Source: Bacteroidota bacterium
GTDB lineage: Bacteria > Bacteroidota > Bacteroidia > Chitinophagales > LD1
Assembly (NCBI GenBank): GCA_026391075.1
Contig: JAPLES010000021.1
Location: forward strand, 80,865 to 144,864
Direction: 5' to 3'
DNA: 64,000 nt
This document shows positions 7,845 through 17,487 of the stretch, in pieces. Each line of letters opens with the position of its first letter. Position 1 is the first letter of the stretch. The translations under genes were made by a program, and so were the position numbers. The notes beneath the pieces are model-generated. The model worked only from the letters and a program-made list of their open reading frames with translations, was not told where the DNA came from and did no database searches.

Positions 7845-9284
7845 TTAAGAAATACTCATTTGAATTTTCTTCTGAATATCGGCTACTGCTTCTCTGAACT
7901 CCTGGTCAGTATCGATTAAATTCTGAACCGCCTGACAAGAGTGAATAACAGTAGAGTGATCTCTTCCCCCAAAATGTTTTCCAATAACCTTCAAAGAATT
8001 TTTTGTATAGTTTTTAGCTAAGAACATAGACAACTGACGCGCCTGAACAATCATACGCTTTCTGGTTTTCTCGCGGAGCATATCCACGTTTACACTAAAG
8101 TAATCGCAAACCGTTTTCTGAATGTAGTCAATAGAAACCTCGCGCGAAATGCTCTTCACAAAGTTCTTGATAATCTTTTTGGCTAAATCCAAATCAACTT
8201 CTTTCTTATTTAATGATGCTTGTGCAAGAAGAGAAATCAATGCTGCTTCCAGTTCACGAACGTTGGTGTTGATGTTGTAAGCAACAAACTCAACTACCTC
8301 ACGCGGCAACTCAATTCCATCGGCATACATTTTCTTTTCAAGAATCGCAATACGTGTTTCAAAATCAGGAATCTGCAAATCTGCACTCAATCCCCATTTA
8401 AAACGGCTCAGCAATCTTTCTTCCATTCCTTCTAAATCTCTTGGAGGACGGTCAGTAGTCAACACCAACTGTTTTCCGTTTTGATGTAAGTGATTAAAAA
8501 TGTGGAAGAAAATATCCTGCGTTTTTTCTTTGTTACCGAAGAACTGAATATCGTCCATCAACAACACATCAATCAGTTGATAGAAGTGAACAAAGTCATT
8601 CACCGAATTATTTTTTACCGCATCAAAAAACTGATTGGTAAATTTTTCACTCGATACATATAAGACTGTCTTGTTCGGAAAGTTTGCTTTCACTTCGTTA
8701 CCTATAGCTTGTGCTAAGTGCGTTTTACCCAAACCAACTCCTCCGTAAATAACCAAAGGATTGAAGGCAGTGCCTCCCGGTTTTTGTGCCACCGCATAAC
8801 CCGCGCTGCGCGCTAAGCGATTGCAATCACCTTCCACATACGAATCGAAATTGTAGTTCGCATTCAACTGCGGATCTACATTAATTTTTTTCAAACCCGG
8901 AATAATGAATGGGTTTTTAATTTGATTTCCATTGAGGAAATAAGGAAACCCAACTTCAGGGTTCTGATTGTTTCCTGAATTCTGGTTCGGATAATCCACA
9001 GTAGAAGGCGTGTTCGCGTTCGAAGAATTTTCTACCACTATTCGGTATTCAAGCTGTGCGTTGCTGCCCAACTCGCGTTTAACTGTTTTGCGCAACAACG
9101 AAACATAATGCTCTTCCAGCCACTCGTAAAAAAATTGTGACGGTACTTGAATAGTGAGAACGGTTCCTTTTAATTCTACTGGTCTTATCGGTTCGAACCA
9201 GGTTTTAAAACTTTGTTGACTTACGTTGTCTTTGATAATTTCGAGACAGCTGTTCCAAACGCTGCTAGCCGATTTTTCTTTCAT
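7845..9284 (-). CDS. dnaA: Chromosomal replication initiator DnaA
   Basis: AAA+ ATPase that opens the replication origin. ATG 9284 is chosen; a GTG two codons upstream (9290) is the alternative. Domain I is at residues 1-85 (WNSCLEIIKDNVSQQSFKTW), followed by an Asn-rich linker. The ATPase has Walker A GGVGLGKTHL (about 183), Walker B LLMDDIQFF and the sensor region; the C-terminal DNA-binding domain carries the DnaA signature GGRDHSTVIHS (about 440). The 190 bp upstream are very AT-rich but show no cluster of DnaA boxes, so the origin is not evident here. Confidence 0.97.
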   Translation of the reverse strand: MKEKSASSVWNSCLEIIKDNVSQQSFKTWFEPIRPVELKGTVLTIQVPSQFFYEWLEEHYVSLLRKTVKRELGSNAQLEYRIVVENSSNANTPSTVDYPNQNSGNNQNPEVGFPYFLNGNQIKNPFIIPGLKKINVDPQLNANYNFDSYVEGDCNRLARSAGYAVAQKPGGTAFNPLVIYGGVGLGKTHLAQAIGNEVKANFPNKTVLYVSSEKFTNQFFDAVKNNSVNDFVHFYQLIDVLLMDDIQFFGNKEKTQDIFFHIFNHLHQNGKQLVLTTDRPPRDLEGMEERLLSRFKWGLSADLQIPDFETRIAILEKKMYADGIELPREVVEFVAYNINTNVRELEAALISLLAQASLNKKEVDLDLAKKIIKNFVKSISREVSIDYIQKTVCDYFSVNVDMLREKTRKRMIVQARQLSMFLAKNYTKNSLKVIGKHFGGRDHSTVIHSCQAVQNLIDTDQEFREAVADIQKKIQMSIS

Positions 9285-9480
9285 GCTCACTGGGTCTTTA
9301 AAATGTGTAATAAATAATTGTGTGTGTCGTAAGGCAACGTGAAAATGTAGAAAAGAAAGTTTACAAAAAAGTTTTTGCGTTTGTTTTTGTAATTTTTTTT
9401 TCAGGTGTGAGAAAAAATATTTTTTCGGAAAAAAGATTTTGTTATCCTTCTTTTTTCAGTAAAATATTTTAGTTAGGCAC

Positions 9481-10398
9481 TCACTTCGAAATCAATTGCG
9501 GTGTTCTCGGCATCAAAATTCCCTTTCGTTTTTTCTCGAAATAAAAATCCAAACGTCCGAGATAAATTCCTGCCCAGCCCACCTGATTCACCAGAACCTT
9601 TGCTCCGTCTGCGTTTGCAAACTCATCGGGCTTTGTAAAAAATGTGTGCGTGTGTCCGCCTAAAATCAAATCAATATTTTTTGACCGATACGCCAGATCC
9701 ATATCGCTCACTTTTTTTTCATCGTATTTGTAACCGATATGCGAGAGACAAATTACCAAATCGCAATCTTGTTCATACTTTAAATGTTTAGCCATTTGAT
9801 TTGCGTTCGCAATCGGGTCATTATAACGAACTCCTCCAAAAGATTCTTTCGGCACTAATCCCTGCAATTCAATTCCAATTCCAAACACACCAACTTTAAT
9901 ATCCTCGTACTTGAAAATTTTGTGCGTCTGAATTTTTCCTTCCATAGGTGTATCGGCAAAATCGTAGTTGCAATTCAAAAACGGAAATGATGCATGCGGC
10001 AATTGTTTTACAAATCCATCCAAGCCCGCATCAAAATCGTGATTGCCGAGTGTTGAAGCATCATACTTCATTTCGCTCATCAATTTAAATTCTAATTCGC
10101 CACCGTATTTGTTGAAGTAAGGAGTGCCCTGCCAAATATCGCCCACATCTAAAAGCAAAACATTTTTTTCCTGCTTACGAATTTCATTGAGCAAAACTGC
10201 GCGTTGAGCAAAACCGCCAAGCCCCTGAAACTTTCCGCCATCCATCGGAAAGGGTTCAATACGGCTGTGCTGGTCGTTGGTATGGAGAATCGTAATCTTT
10301 CGTGCAACACCTTTTGCAAAGACTTCATAAGGAAATGAACTTGCAGCTAGCAATGCTCCTGCGGTAAAAGATTTTTGTATGAATGTTTTTCGTTTCAT
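9481..10398 (-). CDS. Metallophosphatase, N-terminal half of a UshA-like 5'-nucleotidase
   Basis: 305-residue exported calcineurin-like phosphoesterase matching the catalytic half of UshA-type 5'-nucleotidases. The N-terminus has a hydrophobic signal with an AGALLAASS stretch. Metal-binding motifs run in order: HTNDQHSRIEP, DVGDIWQGTPYF, LGNHDFDAG, CLSHIGY and LGGHTHTF. The substrate-binding 5_nucleotid_C domain is absent and is encoded by the upstream gene 10402-11139, only 3 bp away, so the two products very likely form one nucleotidase. Confidence 0.9.
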   Translation of the reverse strand: MKRKTFIQKSFTAGALLAASSFPYEVFAKGVARKITILHTNDQHSRIEPFPMDGGKFQGLGGFAQRAVLLNEIRKQEKNVLLLDVGDIWQGTPYFNKYGGELEFKLMSEMKYDASTLGNHDFDAGLDGFVKQLPHASFPFLNCNYDFADTPMEGKIQTHKIFKYEDIKVGVFGIGIELQGLVPKESFGGVRYNDPIANANQMAKHLKYEQDCDLVICLSHIGYKYDEKKVSDMDLAYRSKNIDLILGGHTHTFFTKPDEFANADGAKVLVNQVGWAGIYLGRLDFYFEKKRKGILMPRTPQLISK

Positions 10399-10401
10399 TT
10401 C

Positions 10402-11139
10402 TTAATCAAGTTTCTGAACTCTTCCGTCAATTACACTTTTGATGTGTTCGCCTTTTGCATTCATTTCTTTCAATCCGTCAATAATGGCATCGCGCAAACT
10501 CTTCTTTAAAATTGTTTTCGGAAGATACGAAAGCATAGAGCAGTTATCGCCACCCTGCGCCAAGTAATCTGAGACAGCGATGGTGTAATTTTTATTTACG
10601 TCAAGTGGCTCACCTTGTATAAAAACATCAAATGCTTTTTCTTTTTTGAATTTGTATCGTGCTCCGCTAATCTGCCAACCGCCTTTAAATGCCATGTAAT
10701 TAAAAAGCGTGTCGAGTGTTTTCCCGCTTACGGTCATTATATCAATCAGATTTTCAAACGGCATCAGCTCTATTATGTTTCCGAGTGTAATGTTTCCCTT
10801 ATGCAAATTCGGCAAACGAATTCCTCCGTTGTTCAGAAAAGTAAAATCAACATTGCATTTGCAGTAGTCTTTACTTTTTTTCAAAACTAAATCGCACATC
10901 AAATTTCCTAAATCGCTTTCAGGAATTGATTTTGTAAGAATGGTATCTGAAACTGCGAGCAACACATTCATCTCCATATCGAGCGAGTCTTTGTAAGGAC
11001 GAATGATGGCTGCAATTTTTTCATCGCTAGGAGAATTCGGATTGAGCCTCTCTTCTTTGAATTTATATTCTGTAGCAACGTAGTGCTTGGTGCATGAGGA
11101 CGAAGTGATGAGAAAAAGAAAGAAGAAAATATTTTTCAT
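10402..11139 (-). CDS. 5'-nucleotidase C-terminal-domain lipoprotein
   Basis: 245-residue lipoprotein with lipobox ITSSSC after MKNIFFFLFL; ATG 11139 is preferred over the longer frame because it starts the signal. The rest matches the 5_nucleotid_C substrate-specificity domain: GNLMCDLVLKKSK, FTFLNNGGIRLPNLHKGNI, IIELMPFENLIDIMTVSG and VSDYLAQGGDNCSML. It carries no metallophosphatase domain; that is supplied by the next gene (9481-10398). In the order of transcription the C-terminal domain comes first, the reverse of fused UshA. Confidence 0.88.
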   Translation of the reverse strand: MKNIFFFLFLITSSSCTKHYVATEYKFKEERLNPNSPSDEKIAAIIRPYKDSLDMEMNVLLAVSDTILTKSIPESDLGNLMCDLVLKKSKDYCKCNVDFTFLNNGGIRLPNLHKGNITLGNIIELMPFENLIDIMTVSGKTLDTLFNYMAFKGGWQISGARYKFKKEKAFDVFIQGEPLDVNKNYTIAVSDYLAQGGDNCSMLSYLPKTILKKSLRDAIIDGLKEMNAKGEHIKSVIDGRVQKLD

Positions 11140-11182
11140 GGTCTGTATAAAATGGTCTGACCTTCGGTGCAGACCCAGGTGG

Positions 11183-12730
11183 TTATCCTTGATACTCTCC
11201 GTAAATCTCTCTGAGCGAATCGGCAATTTCTCCAAGCGTGGCATAATTCTCTACCGCCTCAATTACAAACGGCATTATATTTTTCTCTTCGCGACTTGCC
11301 TCTTGAATATTTATCAAACTCGCTTTCACTTTTTCATTATCTCTTTTCGCCCGAAGTTTCGCCAATTTATCTGACTGAATTTTACGGATGGAATCATCAA
11401 TGCGGAGCAGTCCTGTTGGAGTGGCTTCTTTTTCAGCAAATTGATTTACGCCTACAATTATTTTTTCTTTCGATTCAACTGCCTGCTGATATGTATAGGA
11501 TGCGCGCGCAATTTCGTTTTGCATAAATCCTTGTTCAATTGCCGAAACACTTCCACCCATTTCATCAATGCGCTGAATATATTTCCATGCGGCTTCTTCA
11601 ATTTGGTCGGTGAGTGTTTCAATAAAGTAAGAACCCGCCAGTGGGTCAACGGTTTCTGTTACACCACTTTCGTAACCGATAATTTGTTGGGTGCGAAGTG
11701 CAACTTTCGCTGCTTCTTCTGTAGGTAATGAAAGTGCTTCATCATATCCATTCGTATGCAGTGATTGTGTTCCGCCTAAAACTGCAGCCAATGCCTGAAG
11801 TGTAACGCGCGAAATATTATTTTTTGGTTGTTGTGCAGTAAGCGTGCTTCCACCGGTTTGTGTATGAAAGCGCAACATTTGCGCTTTTGCATCAGTAGCA
11901 CCTAAGTCTGTTGTAATCTTCGCCCACATTCTGCGTGCCGCACGAAACTTAGCTACTTCTTCAAAAAAATTATTGTGTGCATTGAAGAAGAAAGAAAGCC
12001 GCTGACCAAACTGATTAATGTCCAACCCTTTTTTTTGCGCTGCTAGACAATAAGCTTTTCCGTTGCTGAGTGTAAATGCAATTTCCTGCACAGCCGTTGA
12101 ACCTGCTTCGCGAATATGATAGCCCGAAATTGAAATCGTGTTCCACTTCGTCACTTCGGTATTGCAGTATTCAAAAATATCGGTAATGATTTTCATGCTC
12201 GGCTTTGGTGGATAGATATAAGTGCCGCGTGCCGCATACTCTTTCAGAATATCGTTTTGAATAGTGCCTGATATTTTTTTCAAATCGGCTCCCTGTTTTT
12301 TTGCGAGAGCTATATATAAGGACAGTAAAATGTAAGCAGTAGAGTTAATCGTCATTGAAGTGGAAACATCTTCCAGTGTAATTCCCTGAAAGAGCACTTC
12401 CATATCCTCCAGCGAATCAATGGCAACTCCTACTTTTCCTACTTCGCCTTCGGCAAGTGCATGGTCGCTGTCGTAACCTATTTGTGTAGGTAAATCAAAG
12501 GCAACACTTAAACCGCTAACACCTTGAGAAAGCAAATAATGATAACGCTTGTTGCTTTCTTCTGCAGTAGAAAACCCTGCATACTGGCGCATGGTCCACA
12601 ACTTGCTGCGATACATTTCTGAATGGACTCCGCGCGTGAAAGGGAATTTGCCGGGCTCGCCTGCTTCGCCTTTATATAGAGAGTAAACTCTTTGAATTTC
12701 TATTCCGCTATCGGTGGTAAATTTTTTCAT
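11183..12730 (-). CDS. Methylmalonyl-CoA mutase large (catalytic) subunit without B12 domain
   Basis: 515-residue catalytic TIM-barrel of the mutase that interconverts methylmalonyl-CoA and succinyl-CoA. Signature stretches: [76 protein letters not shown] and [20 protein letters not shown]. The cobalamin-binding C-terminal domain (DxHxxG) is absent; in two-subunit forms it is a separate protein, not seen in this window. It could serve propionate breakdown or supply methylmalonyl-CoA. The upstream neighbour is a conserved small membrane protein, 12 bp away. Confidence 0.9.
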   Translation of the reverse strand: MKKFTTDSGIEIQRVYSLYKGEAGEPGKFPFTRGVHSEMYRSKLWTMRQYAGFSTAEESNKRYHYLLSQGVSGLSVAFDLPTQIGYDSDHALAEGEVGKVGVAIDSLEDMEVLFQGITLEDVSTSMTINSTAYILLSLYIALAKKQGADLKKISGTIQNDILKEYAARGTYIYPPKPSMKIITDIFEYCNTEVTKWNTISISGYHIREAGSTAVQEIAFTLSNGKAYCLAAQKKGLDINQFGQRLSFFFNAHNNFFEEVAKFRAARRMWAKITTDLGATDAKAQMLRFHTQTGGSTLTAQQPKNNISRVTLQALAAVLGGTQSLHTNGYDEALSLPTEEAAKVALRTQQIIGYESGVTETVDPLAGSYFIETLTDQIEEAAWKYIQRIDEMGGSVSAIEQGFMQNEIARASYTYQQAVESKEKIIVGVNQFAEKEATPTGLLRIDDSIRKIQSDKLAKLRAKRDNEKVKASLINIQEASREEKNIMPFVIEAVENYATLGEIADSLREIYGEYQG

Positions 12731-12742
12731 GCTTTTGAAATC

Positions 12743-13276
12743 TTAAAACAATTGTCTGCATTCTGCTTTTAAAAATTCAAGGGCATGTTCGGTAGGTAAA
12801 GGCATGTTGGCACTTTGTATTCCGGTGAAGAGCGCATTGATAAATTGACCCGCACTTGCTTCGGAAGGCAATTGTGTACCGAAAAGATTTGCCGTCTTCG
12901 CCATTTCTTCTTTAGCCTGCACAATTAAATTCCATGCATCGCTCGAAACATAAATCTGCTGCGAAAGATTGTGTTCAAATTCTTCGCGAATATTTTTTAC
13001 GATGGCATATTGCAGTTCGCTCGCCAGCATATCGGGTGTGCGCACTCTTGAAATAACAGAAAGGAAATTGATGCGCTCTAAAAAAAAAGATAGACGTTCA
13101 TACGCCTGTAAGCGCAGTTGCACAATATCTTTATCGCGGTTTAATTTCAACTCAATGGCTTTGGCAGTTATTTCGCGCTGCATATACCGCGTCAATAAAA
13201 AATAAGCGGTCACAAACACAATGAGTGCCGGCAAAGTGTATTTCAAAATTTCGAGAAGGGCGTTTGCGATTTCCAT
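12743..13276 (-). CDS. Conserved Bacteroidota membrane protein
   Basis: 177 residues. One N-terminal transmembrane helix (ILKYTLPALIVFVTAYFLLT, about 9-30) is followed by a long cytoplasmic helical domain with charged segments (REITAKAIELKLNRDKDIVQ). No enzyme motif is visible. I associate it with an uncharacterised family found in Bacteroidota, often beside methylmalonyl-CoA mutase as here, but from memory only. Function unknown; membrane tethering or scaffolding of the neighbouring enzyme is one possibility. Confidence 0.7.
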   Translation of the reverse strand: MEIANALLEILKYTLPALIVFVTAYFLLTRYMQREITAKAIELKLNRDKDIVQLRLQAYERLSFFLERINFLSVISRVRTPDMLASELQYAIVKNIREEFEHNLSQQIYVSSDAWNLIVQAKEEMAKTANLFGTQLPSEASAGQFINALFTGIQSANMPLPTEHALEFLKAECRQLF

Positions 13277-13351
13277 AAAACAGGTTTGCTATAATAACGA
13301 AGTGTCGTTTGCTTTTAGTGTGCCGAAATTAAAATAGTCTTCGGTATAGTT

Positions 13352-14584
13352 TCAATACAGCATTCTTACCTTGATGGTGCTCTTTACTTCCTTGAGCAAA
13401 CCGAATGCTTCTTTTGATAAGGCAGTATCGACATCAAGAACCACGTAACCTATTTCATCGTTGGTTTTTAAATACTGACCGAGGATGTTGATGTTGTGCG
13501 AAGAAAGTTTGGAGTTGATTTCACCCAACACCCCCGGCACGTTTTTGTGAATGTGCAGGATGCGATGTGTTTTTGCCTGTAACTGCAAATTCAACTGCGG
13601 CACCGAATGCGAACCTGTTGTGCTTCCTCTTTCTAAATAGTTCAGCAGTTTGGAAGTAACATCCAAACCAATATTCAACTGCGCTTCTTCGGTAGAGCCG
13701 CCAATGTGTGGTGTGAGAATTACATTCGGAAGATTTTGCAACACGGTAGAAAACTTTGCTCCGTTCTTTTCTGGCTCTTCCGGAAAAACATCAATAGCAG
13801 CTCCTGAAACTTGTCCGCTTTGCAAAGCATTCTTCAACGCTTCCAAATCCACCACATCGCCACGACTATAATTAATGAGTATGCTTCCGCGTTTCATGAA
13901 AGCAAGCGTTTCTGCATTGAGCAAATTGCGGGTAGATACTTCGCTTGGAATGTGCAGCGTTACAATATTCGCGCGCTTCAATAAATCTTTGAGTGAGCGA
14001 ACCTGCTTGGCGTTTCCGTGAGGAAGTTTCGATTCCACATCAAAATAAACTACGTCCATACCGAGGGCTTCTGCCATTACACTTACCTGTGAGCCAATGT
14101 TTCCGTAGCCAACAATGCCCAGCGTTTTTCCGCGAAGCTCAAAACTTCCTTTGGCATCTTTTTGCCAAATGCCTTCATGAGCCGCTTTGTTTTTATCGGT
14201 AATTCTGCGTATGAGCATTACTGAAAGTCCGATTACTAATTCGGCAACGCTACGGGTGTTTGCATGTGGCGCATTGAAAACTGCAATTCCTTTTTCGGTA
14301 GCGGCTTTCATGTTTACCTGATTTACTCCAATGCAGTAACAACCTATGGCAAGCAACTTGTTGGCTTTGGTCAAAACTTTTTCAGTCACCAATGTTTTGC
14401 TTCGAATGCCGAGCAGATGCACATCTTTTATTTCGCGCATTAAATCAGCTTCGCTCAAAGCACCGCTGAGTTTGCGTACCGTTACATAGCCCGCTTCTTT
14501 AAATTCTTCTACCGAAACATCGCTGATGTTTTCGAGCAGAAGAATATTGATTTTATCTTTAGGGTAAGAAGTATGCTTCGACAT
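13352..14584 (-). CDS. serA: D-3-phosphoglycerate dehydrogenase
   Basis: First enzyme of serine synthesis, oxidising 3-phosphoglycerate with NAD+. 410 residues, the length of the E. coli-type enzyme. It shows the Rossmann motif GIVGYGNIGSQV (about 155), the Arg in INYSRGDVVDLEAL, the Glu in DVFPEEPEKNG and the catalytic His in LTPHIGGSTEEAQ. A C-terminal ACT domain (about 335-410, HIHKNVPGVLGEINSKLS) predicts serine feedback control. The gene stands alone between the membrane protein and sod; glyA, which uses serine, is far away at 47-48 kb. Confidence 0.96.
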   Translation of the reverse strand: MSKHTSYPKDKINILLLENISDVSVEEFKEAGYVTVRKLSGALSEADLMREIKDVHLLGIRSKTLVTEKVLTKANKLLAIGCYCIGVNQVNMKAATEKGIAVFNAPHANTRSVAELVIGLSVMLIRRITDKNKAAHEGIWQKDAKGSFELRGKTLGIVGYGNIGSQVSVMAEALGMDVVYFDVESKLPHGNAKQVRSLKDLLKRANIVTLHIPSEVSTRNLLNAETLAFMKRGSILINYSRGDVVDLEALKNALQSGQVSGAAIDVFPEEPEKNGAKFSTVLQNLPNVILTPHIGGSTEEAQLNIGLDVTSKLLNYLERGSTTGSHSVPQLNLQLQAKTHRILHIHKNVPGVLGEINSKLSSHNINILGQYLKTNDEIGYVVLDVDTALSKEAFGLLKEVKSTIKVRMLY

Positions 14585-14589
14585 GGTTA

Positions 14590-14685
14590 TAAGTTGCGGG
14601 TTGAAGGTTGCGGGTTAATAAAAATACAAAGTTGCTTTCCCGTGAGGAGCAACAACCTGTAACCAGTAACTCGCAACACGTAACT
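14590..14685. repeat. GTTGCGGGTT / AACTCGCAAC inverted stutter repeat
   Basis: Between serA and sod: GTTGCGGGTTGAAGGTTGCGGG on one side and AACCAGTAACTCGCAACACG on the other, forming an imperfect inverted repeat around a 35-nt centre. The same units (AACTCGCAACTCGCAACC) occur inside the coding sequence at 56141-56186. Confidence 0.65.
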
Positions 14686-14686
14686 A

Positions 14687-15292
14687 TTATTTCGCTTCAG
14701 CAAAACGTTTTGCTACTTCAGCCCAGTTAACTACGTTGAAGAAAGCGGTGATATAATCTGGTCTGCGGTTTTGGTAGTTGAGATAGTAAGCGTGTTCCCA
14801 AACATCCAACCCAAGAATCGGAGTGCCTTTGCATTCTGCAATATCCATTAACGGATTGTCCTGATTTGGTGTAGAGCAAACCGCGAGCTTGCCACCGCTT
14901 ACACATAGCCAAGCCCAGCCCGAACCGAAACGCGTAGTAGCGGCTTTGGTAAATTCTGCTTTAAAATTATCGAACGATACAAATGAGTTATTGATGGCTT
15001 CTGCCAACGCGCCAGTTGGAGCACCGCCAGCATTTGGCGCCATAATTTGCCAGAAGAAAGAATGGTTCCAATGCCCGCCACCGTTGTTGCGAACAGCCGG
15101 AGCCAGTTTGGAAATATTCGCGAGAATTTCTTCGAGCGATTTGTTTTCCCATTCAGTGCCAGCAAGTGCAGCATTTAAATTAGTTACATAAGCATTGTGG
15201 TGTTTGCCATGGTGAATTTCCATAGTGCGCGCATCTACATGCGGTTCAAGTGCATCGAACGAATAAGGCAAAGCCGGTAGTGTAAAAGCCAT
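14687..15292 (-). CDS. Superoxide dismutase, Fe/Mn family
   Basis: 201-residue cytoplasmic enzyme that dismutates superoxide. Metal ligands are visible: His27 in [12 protein letters not shown], a second His in [12 protein letters not shown], and Asp163 and His167 in [12 protein letters not shown]. The motif GSGWAWLCV is intact. Whether it uses Fe, Mn or either cannot be settled by eye, although the pattern is close to SodB. Single gene, flanked by a stutter repeat downstream; no regulator site was recognised. Confidence 0.95.
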   Translation of the reverse strand: MAFTLPALPYSFDALEPHVDARTMEIHHGKHHNAYVTNLNAALAGTEWENKSLEEILANISKLAPAVRNNGGGHWNHSFFWQIMAPNAGGAPTGALAEAINNSFVSFDNFKAEFTKAATTRFGSGWAWLCVSGGKLAVCSTPNQDNPLMDIAECKGTPILGLDVWEHAYYLNYQNRRPDYITAFFNVVNWAEVAKRFAEAK

Positions 15293-15382
15293 TGTATTTT
15301 GTTTTTAGTTTTTAGAAAATGATTGTTGCGGGTGCGAAAGTAAAACTTGTATTTACATTTCCGCGTTATCGAAAACAAACTC

Positions 15383-15826
15383 TTACTTCTCTCTTTTCTC
15401 CTTAAAAAACTCCGTTAGCAAAAGCCCGCATTCGTCTTTTAATATGCCGTGAGTTACTTCTGTTTTAGGATGAAGCACTCTACCCTGCGTAAGAGTATAA
15501 CCTGCTTTAGCATCGTAAGCACCAAAAACCAAACGGCTAACACGCGCCCACATAATAGCGCTGGCGCACATAAGACAGGGTTCGAGCGTAACGTAGATGG
15601 TGCAGTCTTCTAAAAATTTACTGCCTAGGTAATTGGCGGCAGCGGTAATGGCAATCATTTCGGCATGAGCCGTTACATCTTTCAGCTTTTCGGTTTGGTT
15701 ATAACCCTTGCCTATAATTCGGTTGCCCGCCACCACTATTGCACCCACAGGTATTTCGTCTTCTTCAAAAGCGTAAGTAGCTTCCTTCAAAGCCAGCTTC
15801 ATAAAATATTCGTCACTGAAATTCAT
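15383..15826 (-). CDS. tadA: tRNA-specific adenosine deaminase
   Basis: Zinc deaminase that converts A34 to inosine in tRNA-Arg(ACG). 147 residues. The zinc/catalytic motifs are H54-A-E56 (TAHAEMIAI) and P83-C84-x-x-C87 (LEPCLMCASAIMWARV). The C-terminal VTHGILKDECGLLLTEFFKEKR region matches TadA more than guanine or cytidine deaminases. Start ATG 15826. Confidence 0.93.
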   Translation of the reverse strand: MNFSDEYFMKLALKEATYAFEEDEIPVGAIVVAGNRIIGKGYNQTEKLKDVTAHAEMIAITAAANYLGSKFLEDCTIYVTLEPCLMCASAIMWARVSRLVFGAYDAKAGYTLTQGRVLHPKTEVTHGILKDECGLLLTEFFKEKREK

Positions 15827-15856
15827 GTTGAACTATTATGATTTTTAAAACAGACA

Positions 15857-15908
15857 CTAATTGCACGGATTACACGGAAAAAAGCAAAAAACAATTCGTG
15901 TCAATTAG
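15857..15908. repeat. CACGGATT inverted repeat
   Basis: CTAATTGCACGGATT and AATTCGTGTCAATTAG pair with one bulge; outside them AATCCGTGT repeats the theme at 15911-15919. It overlaps the 3' end of the flippase-like gene and could act as a weak terminator, but it lacks a clear T tract. Confidence 0.55.
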
Positions 15909-16854
15909 TGAAATCCGTGTCTGCCGTATGAAACGTTTTCTTTTTCAAAATAAAGAAATAACCAATCACTGCCGGCAAAACCAAATTGAGTAGCCAAACA
16001 AAAGTTACTCCACTCAATATACCAATGATGTTGTTTGAAAAGTTATTGAAAATAAAAAGCGCCAGACTTCCTCTATAACTGAAATCGAGAAAAGGCAACA
16101 AAGGCGAAAAAGTAAGTGCCACTAAAAAAACTCCAGTGTGAACCACCAGCGCAAAAAAATTATCGCTCACGCAAAAGAACATCAGCAACAAAACATACTG
16201 CAACAGATAAACTGCGAGGCGAACGAACGAGAACAGCAACACCTTGAGCTGCACGCTGATTTCGGGCAAGGCATCATTATCAATAACCAGATTATATTTT
16301 TGAAGAAACGGAATGGATGAAATAAAACGATTGAAAAAATCGAAGCGGAAGTAAACGAGCATGAAAGAAACACCCACTCCAATCGTCAAACCAATTAGCA
16401 GCGGGTCAGTGCGCCAAAGAGTTACAAAAAAAACGCCTGCCATCAACGTTGCCACACTCTGCGCTATACCGCCAATGGAGCTGAGGTAAAAAACTTTCGC
16501 TTTATCATCTTCATCTAAATACATTACTCTTCCTATAAACTCTCCGCTCCGTGCAGGGGTTACAAAGCCGAGTGTAACGCCCGCAATAATTCCTTTCAAT
16601 AAATTTCCGAAACTCGATTTTGATTGAATCAGGATTTTCCATTTAAGCGTTTCTAAAGTCCAGTTCAAAGGCATAAGCAACACCGCAAGCAGCAGCAAAT
16701 AAAAATTTTGCGGCTTTATATTTTGAAGGAAAAAACACCACTGTGTTTTAAAATCGTTTCGTAAAAACAAGCGGTCGCCAATAAACCAGCAGAGCAGAAT
16801 AAAAACCAATGCTTTTAAAAACGAAAGGAAAGAATGATGGCGGAAAAAATTCAC
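15901..16854 (-). CDS. Flippase-like / LPG-synthase transmembrane family protein
   Basis: 317-residue polytopic inner-membrane protein with about eight hydrophobic segments. It resembles the lysylphosphatidylglycerol synthase TM (YbhN/AglD, UPF0104) family: LNWTLETLKWKILI, GVTLGFVTPARSGEFIGRVM and SSIGGIAQSVATLMAG. Members lacking the soluble synthase domain, as here, are often linked to lipid or glycolipid handling. The substrate is unknown. Confidence 0.75.
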   Translation of the reverse strand: MNFFRHHSFLSFLKALVFILLCWFIGDRLFLRNDFKTQWCFFLQNIKPQNFYLLLLAVLLMPLNWTLETLKWKILIQSKSSFGNLLKGIIAGVTLGFVTPARSGEFIGRVMYLDEDDKAKVFYLSSIGGIAQSVATLMAGVFFVTLWRTDPLLIGLTIGVGVSFMLVYFRFDFFNRFISSIPFLQKYNLVIDNDALPEISVQLKVLLFSFVRLAVYLLQYVLLLMFFCVSDNFFALVVHTGVFLVALTFSPLLPFLDFSYRGSLALFIFNNFSNNIIGILSGVTFVWLLNLVLPAVIGYFFILKKKTFHTADTDFTN

Positions 16855-16903
16855 GAAGGCAAATAAAGCGAAACAACAGGCATATCTGTAAAGTCCTAAA
16901 GTC

Positions 16904-17119
16904 CTATTTCGTAAAATCGGTTTCTTTTAATTGCGATTGTCCAACAATAGATTTGAAAGTGCCATAGGGTATTTCCTTTTTGTTAGCAGGTAAAATTACC
17001 GTGAGTGTTGGATTTCCCGCTTTTCGATATTTCTGATGACTCCCTTTTTGTGAAATGAAATCAAATCCGTTTTTTAAAAGTACTTTCTCAATTTCCCTTG
17101 ACGAATAAAGTTTAGGCAT
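16904..17119 (-). CDS. hicA: HicA-type toxin (mRNA interferase)
   Basis: 71-residue dsRBD-like toxin. Start MPKLYSSREIEKVLLKNGF at ATG 17119; the 14 extra upstream codons of the open frame are shadow of hicB. The motif ISQKGSHQKYRK contains the active His (GSH) and LTVILPANKKEIPYGT is the second family motif. It overlaps the upstream hicB by 8 nt. Expected to cleave mRNA when free of HicB. The antitoxin-first order differs from the classic hicAB arrangement but is common for this subfamily. Confidence 0.88.
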   Translation of the reverse strand: MPKLYSSREIEKVLLKNGFDFISQKGSHQKYRKAGNPTLTVILPANKKEIPYGTFKSIVGQSQLKETDFTK

Positions 17120-17330
17120 AATGAAAGTCTTGGGTAACAATTTCAGGATTTGAGAACTCATTTACTTTTGACATAGTAGAATCTTCAAAATAAAGTTCGA
17201 GTGCTTCTTGCAACATTTTCAATGCTTCGCTTTTGGTATCTCCAAAACTTGAAACATTTACGTTAAGGCATTGCGCCACGAAATATTTACCTTCTTGCCA
17301 AACAGCTATAGAAAGTTTTAAATTTTTCAT
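17112..17330 (-). CDS. hicB: HicB-type antitoxin
   Basis: 72-residue partner of HicA with the partial RNase-H-like HicB fold: LSIAVWQEGKYFVAQCLNVN followed by VSSFGDTKSEALKMLQEALE. No C-terminal DNA-binding domain is apparent; it ends shortly after NPEIVTQDFHYA, so autoregulation may need another factor. ATG 17330 fits the family; ATG 17348 is an alternative six codons upstream. Confidence 0.87.
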   Translation of the reverse strand: MKNLKLSIAVWQEGKYFVAQCLNVNVSSFGDTKSEALKMLQEALELYFEDSTMSKVNEFSNPEIVTQDFHYA

Positions 17331-17487
17331 AGAAATAAGTTTATGCATAAAAATACGAAAAATTAGAAATCGAATTTTCAGATGCTCGAATTACCGAACT
17401 TCACGTTTTTTTCGCTATGCAAATTTGCTATTTCTGATTTCGCTTTTCAGTTTATACGCCTACATTCGCCACCCCAAACTTCAGTAA

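Noticed and set aside
9285..9480. Possible oriC upstream of dnaA
   Set aside because: Very AT-rich, but no cluster of TTATCCACA-type boxes; the nearest is TTATCCTTC alone. AT-richness by itself is not enough.
15851..15925. Rho-independent terminator after the flippase-like gene
   Set aside because: A good hairpin, but it overlaps the coding end and lacks a T tract; kept only as a repeat.
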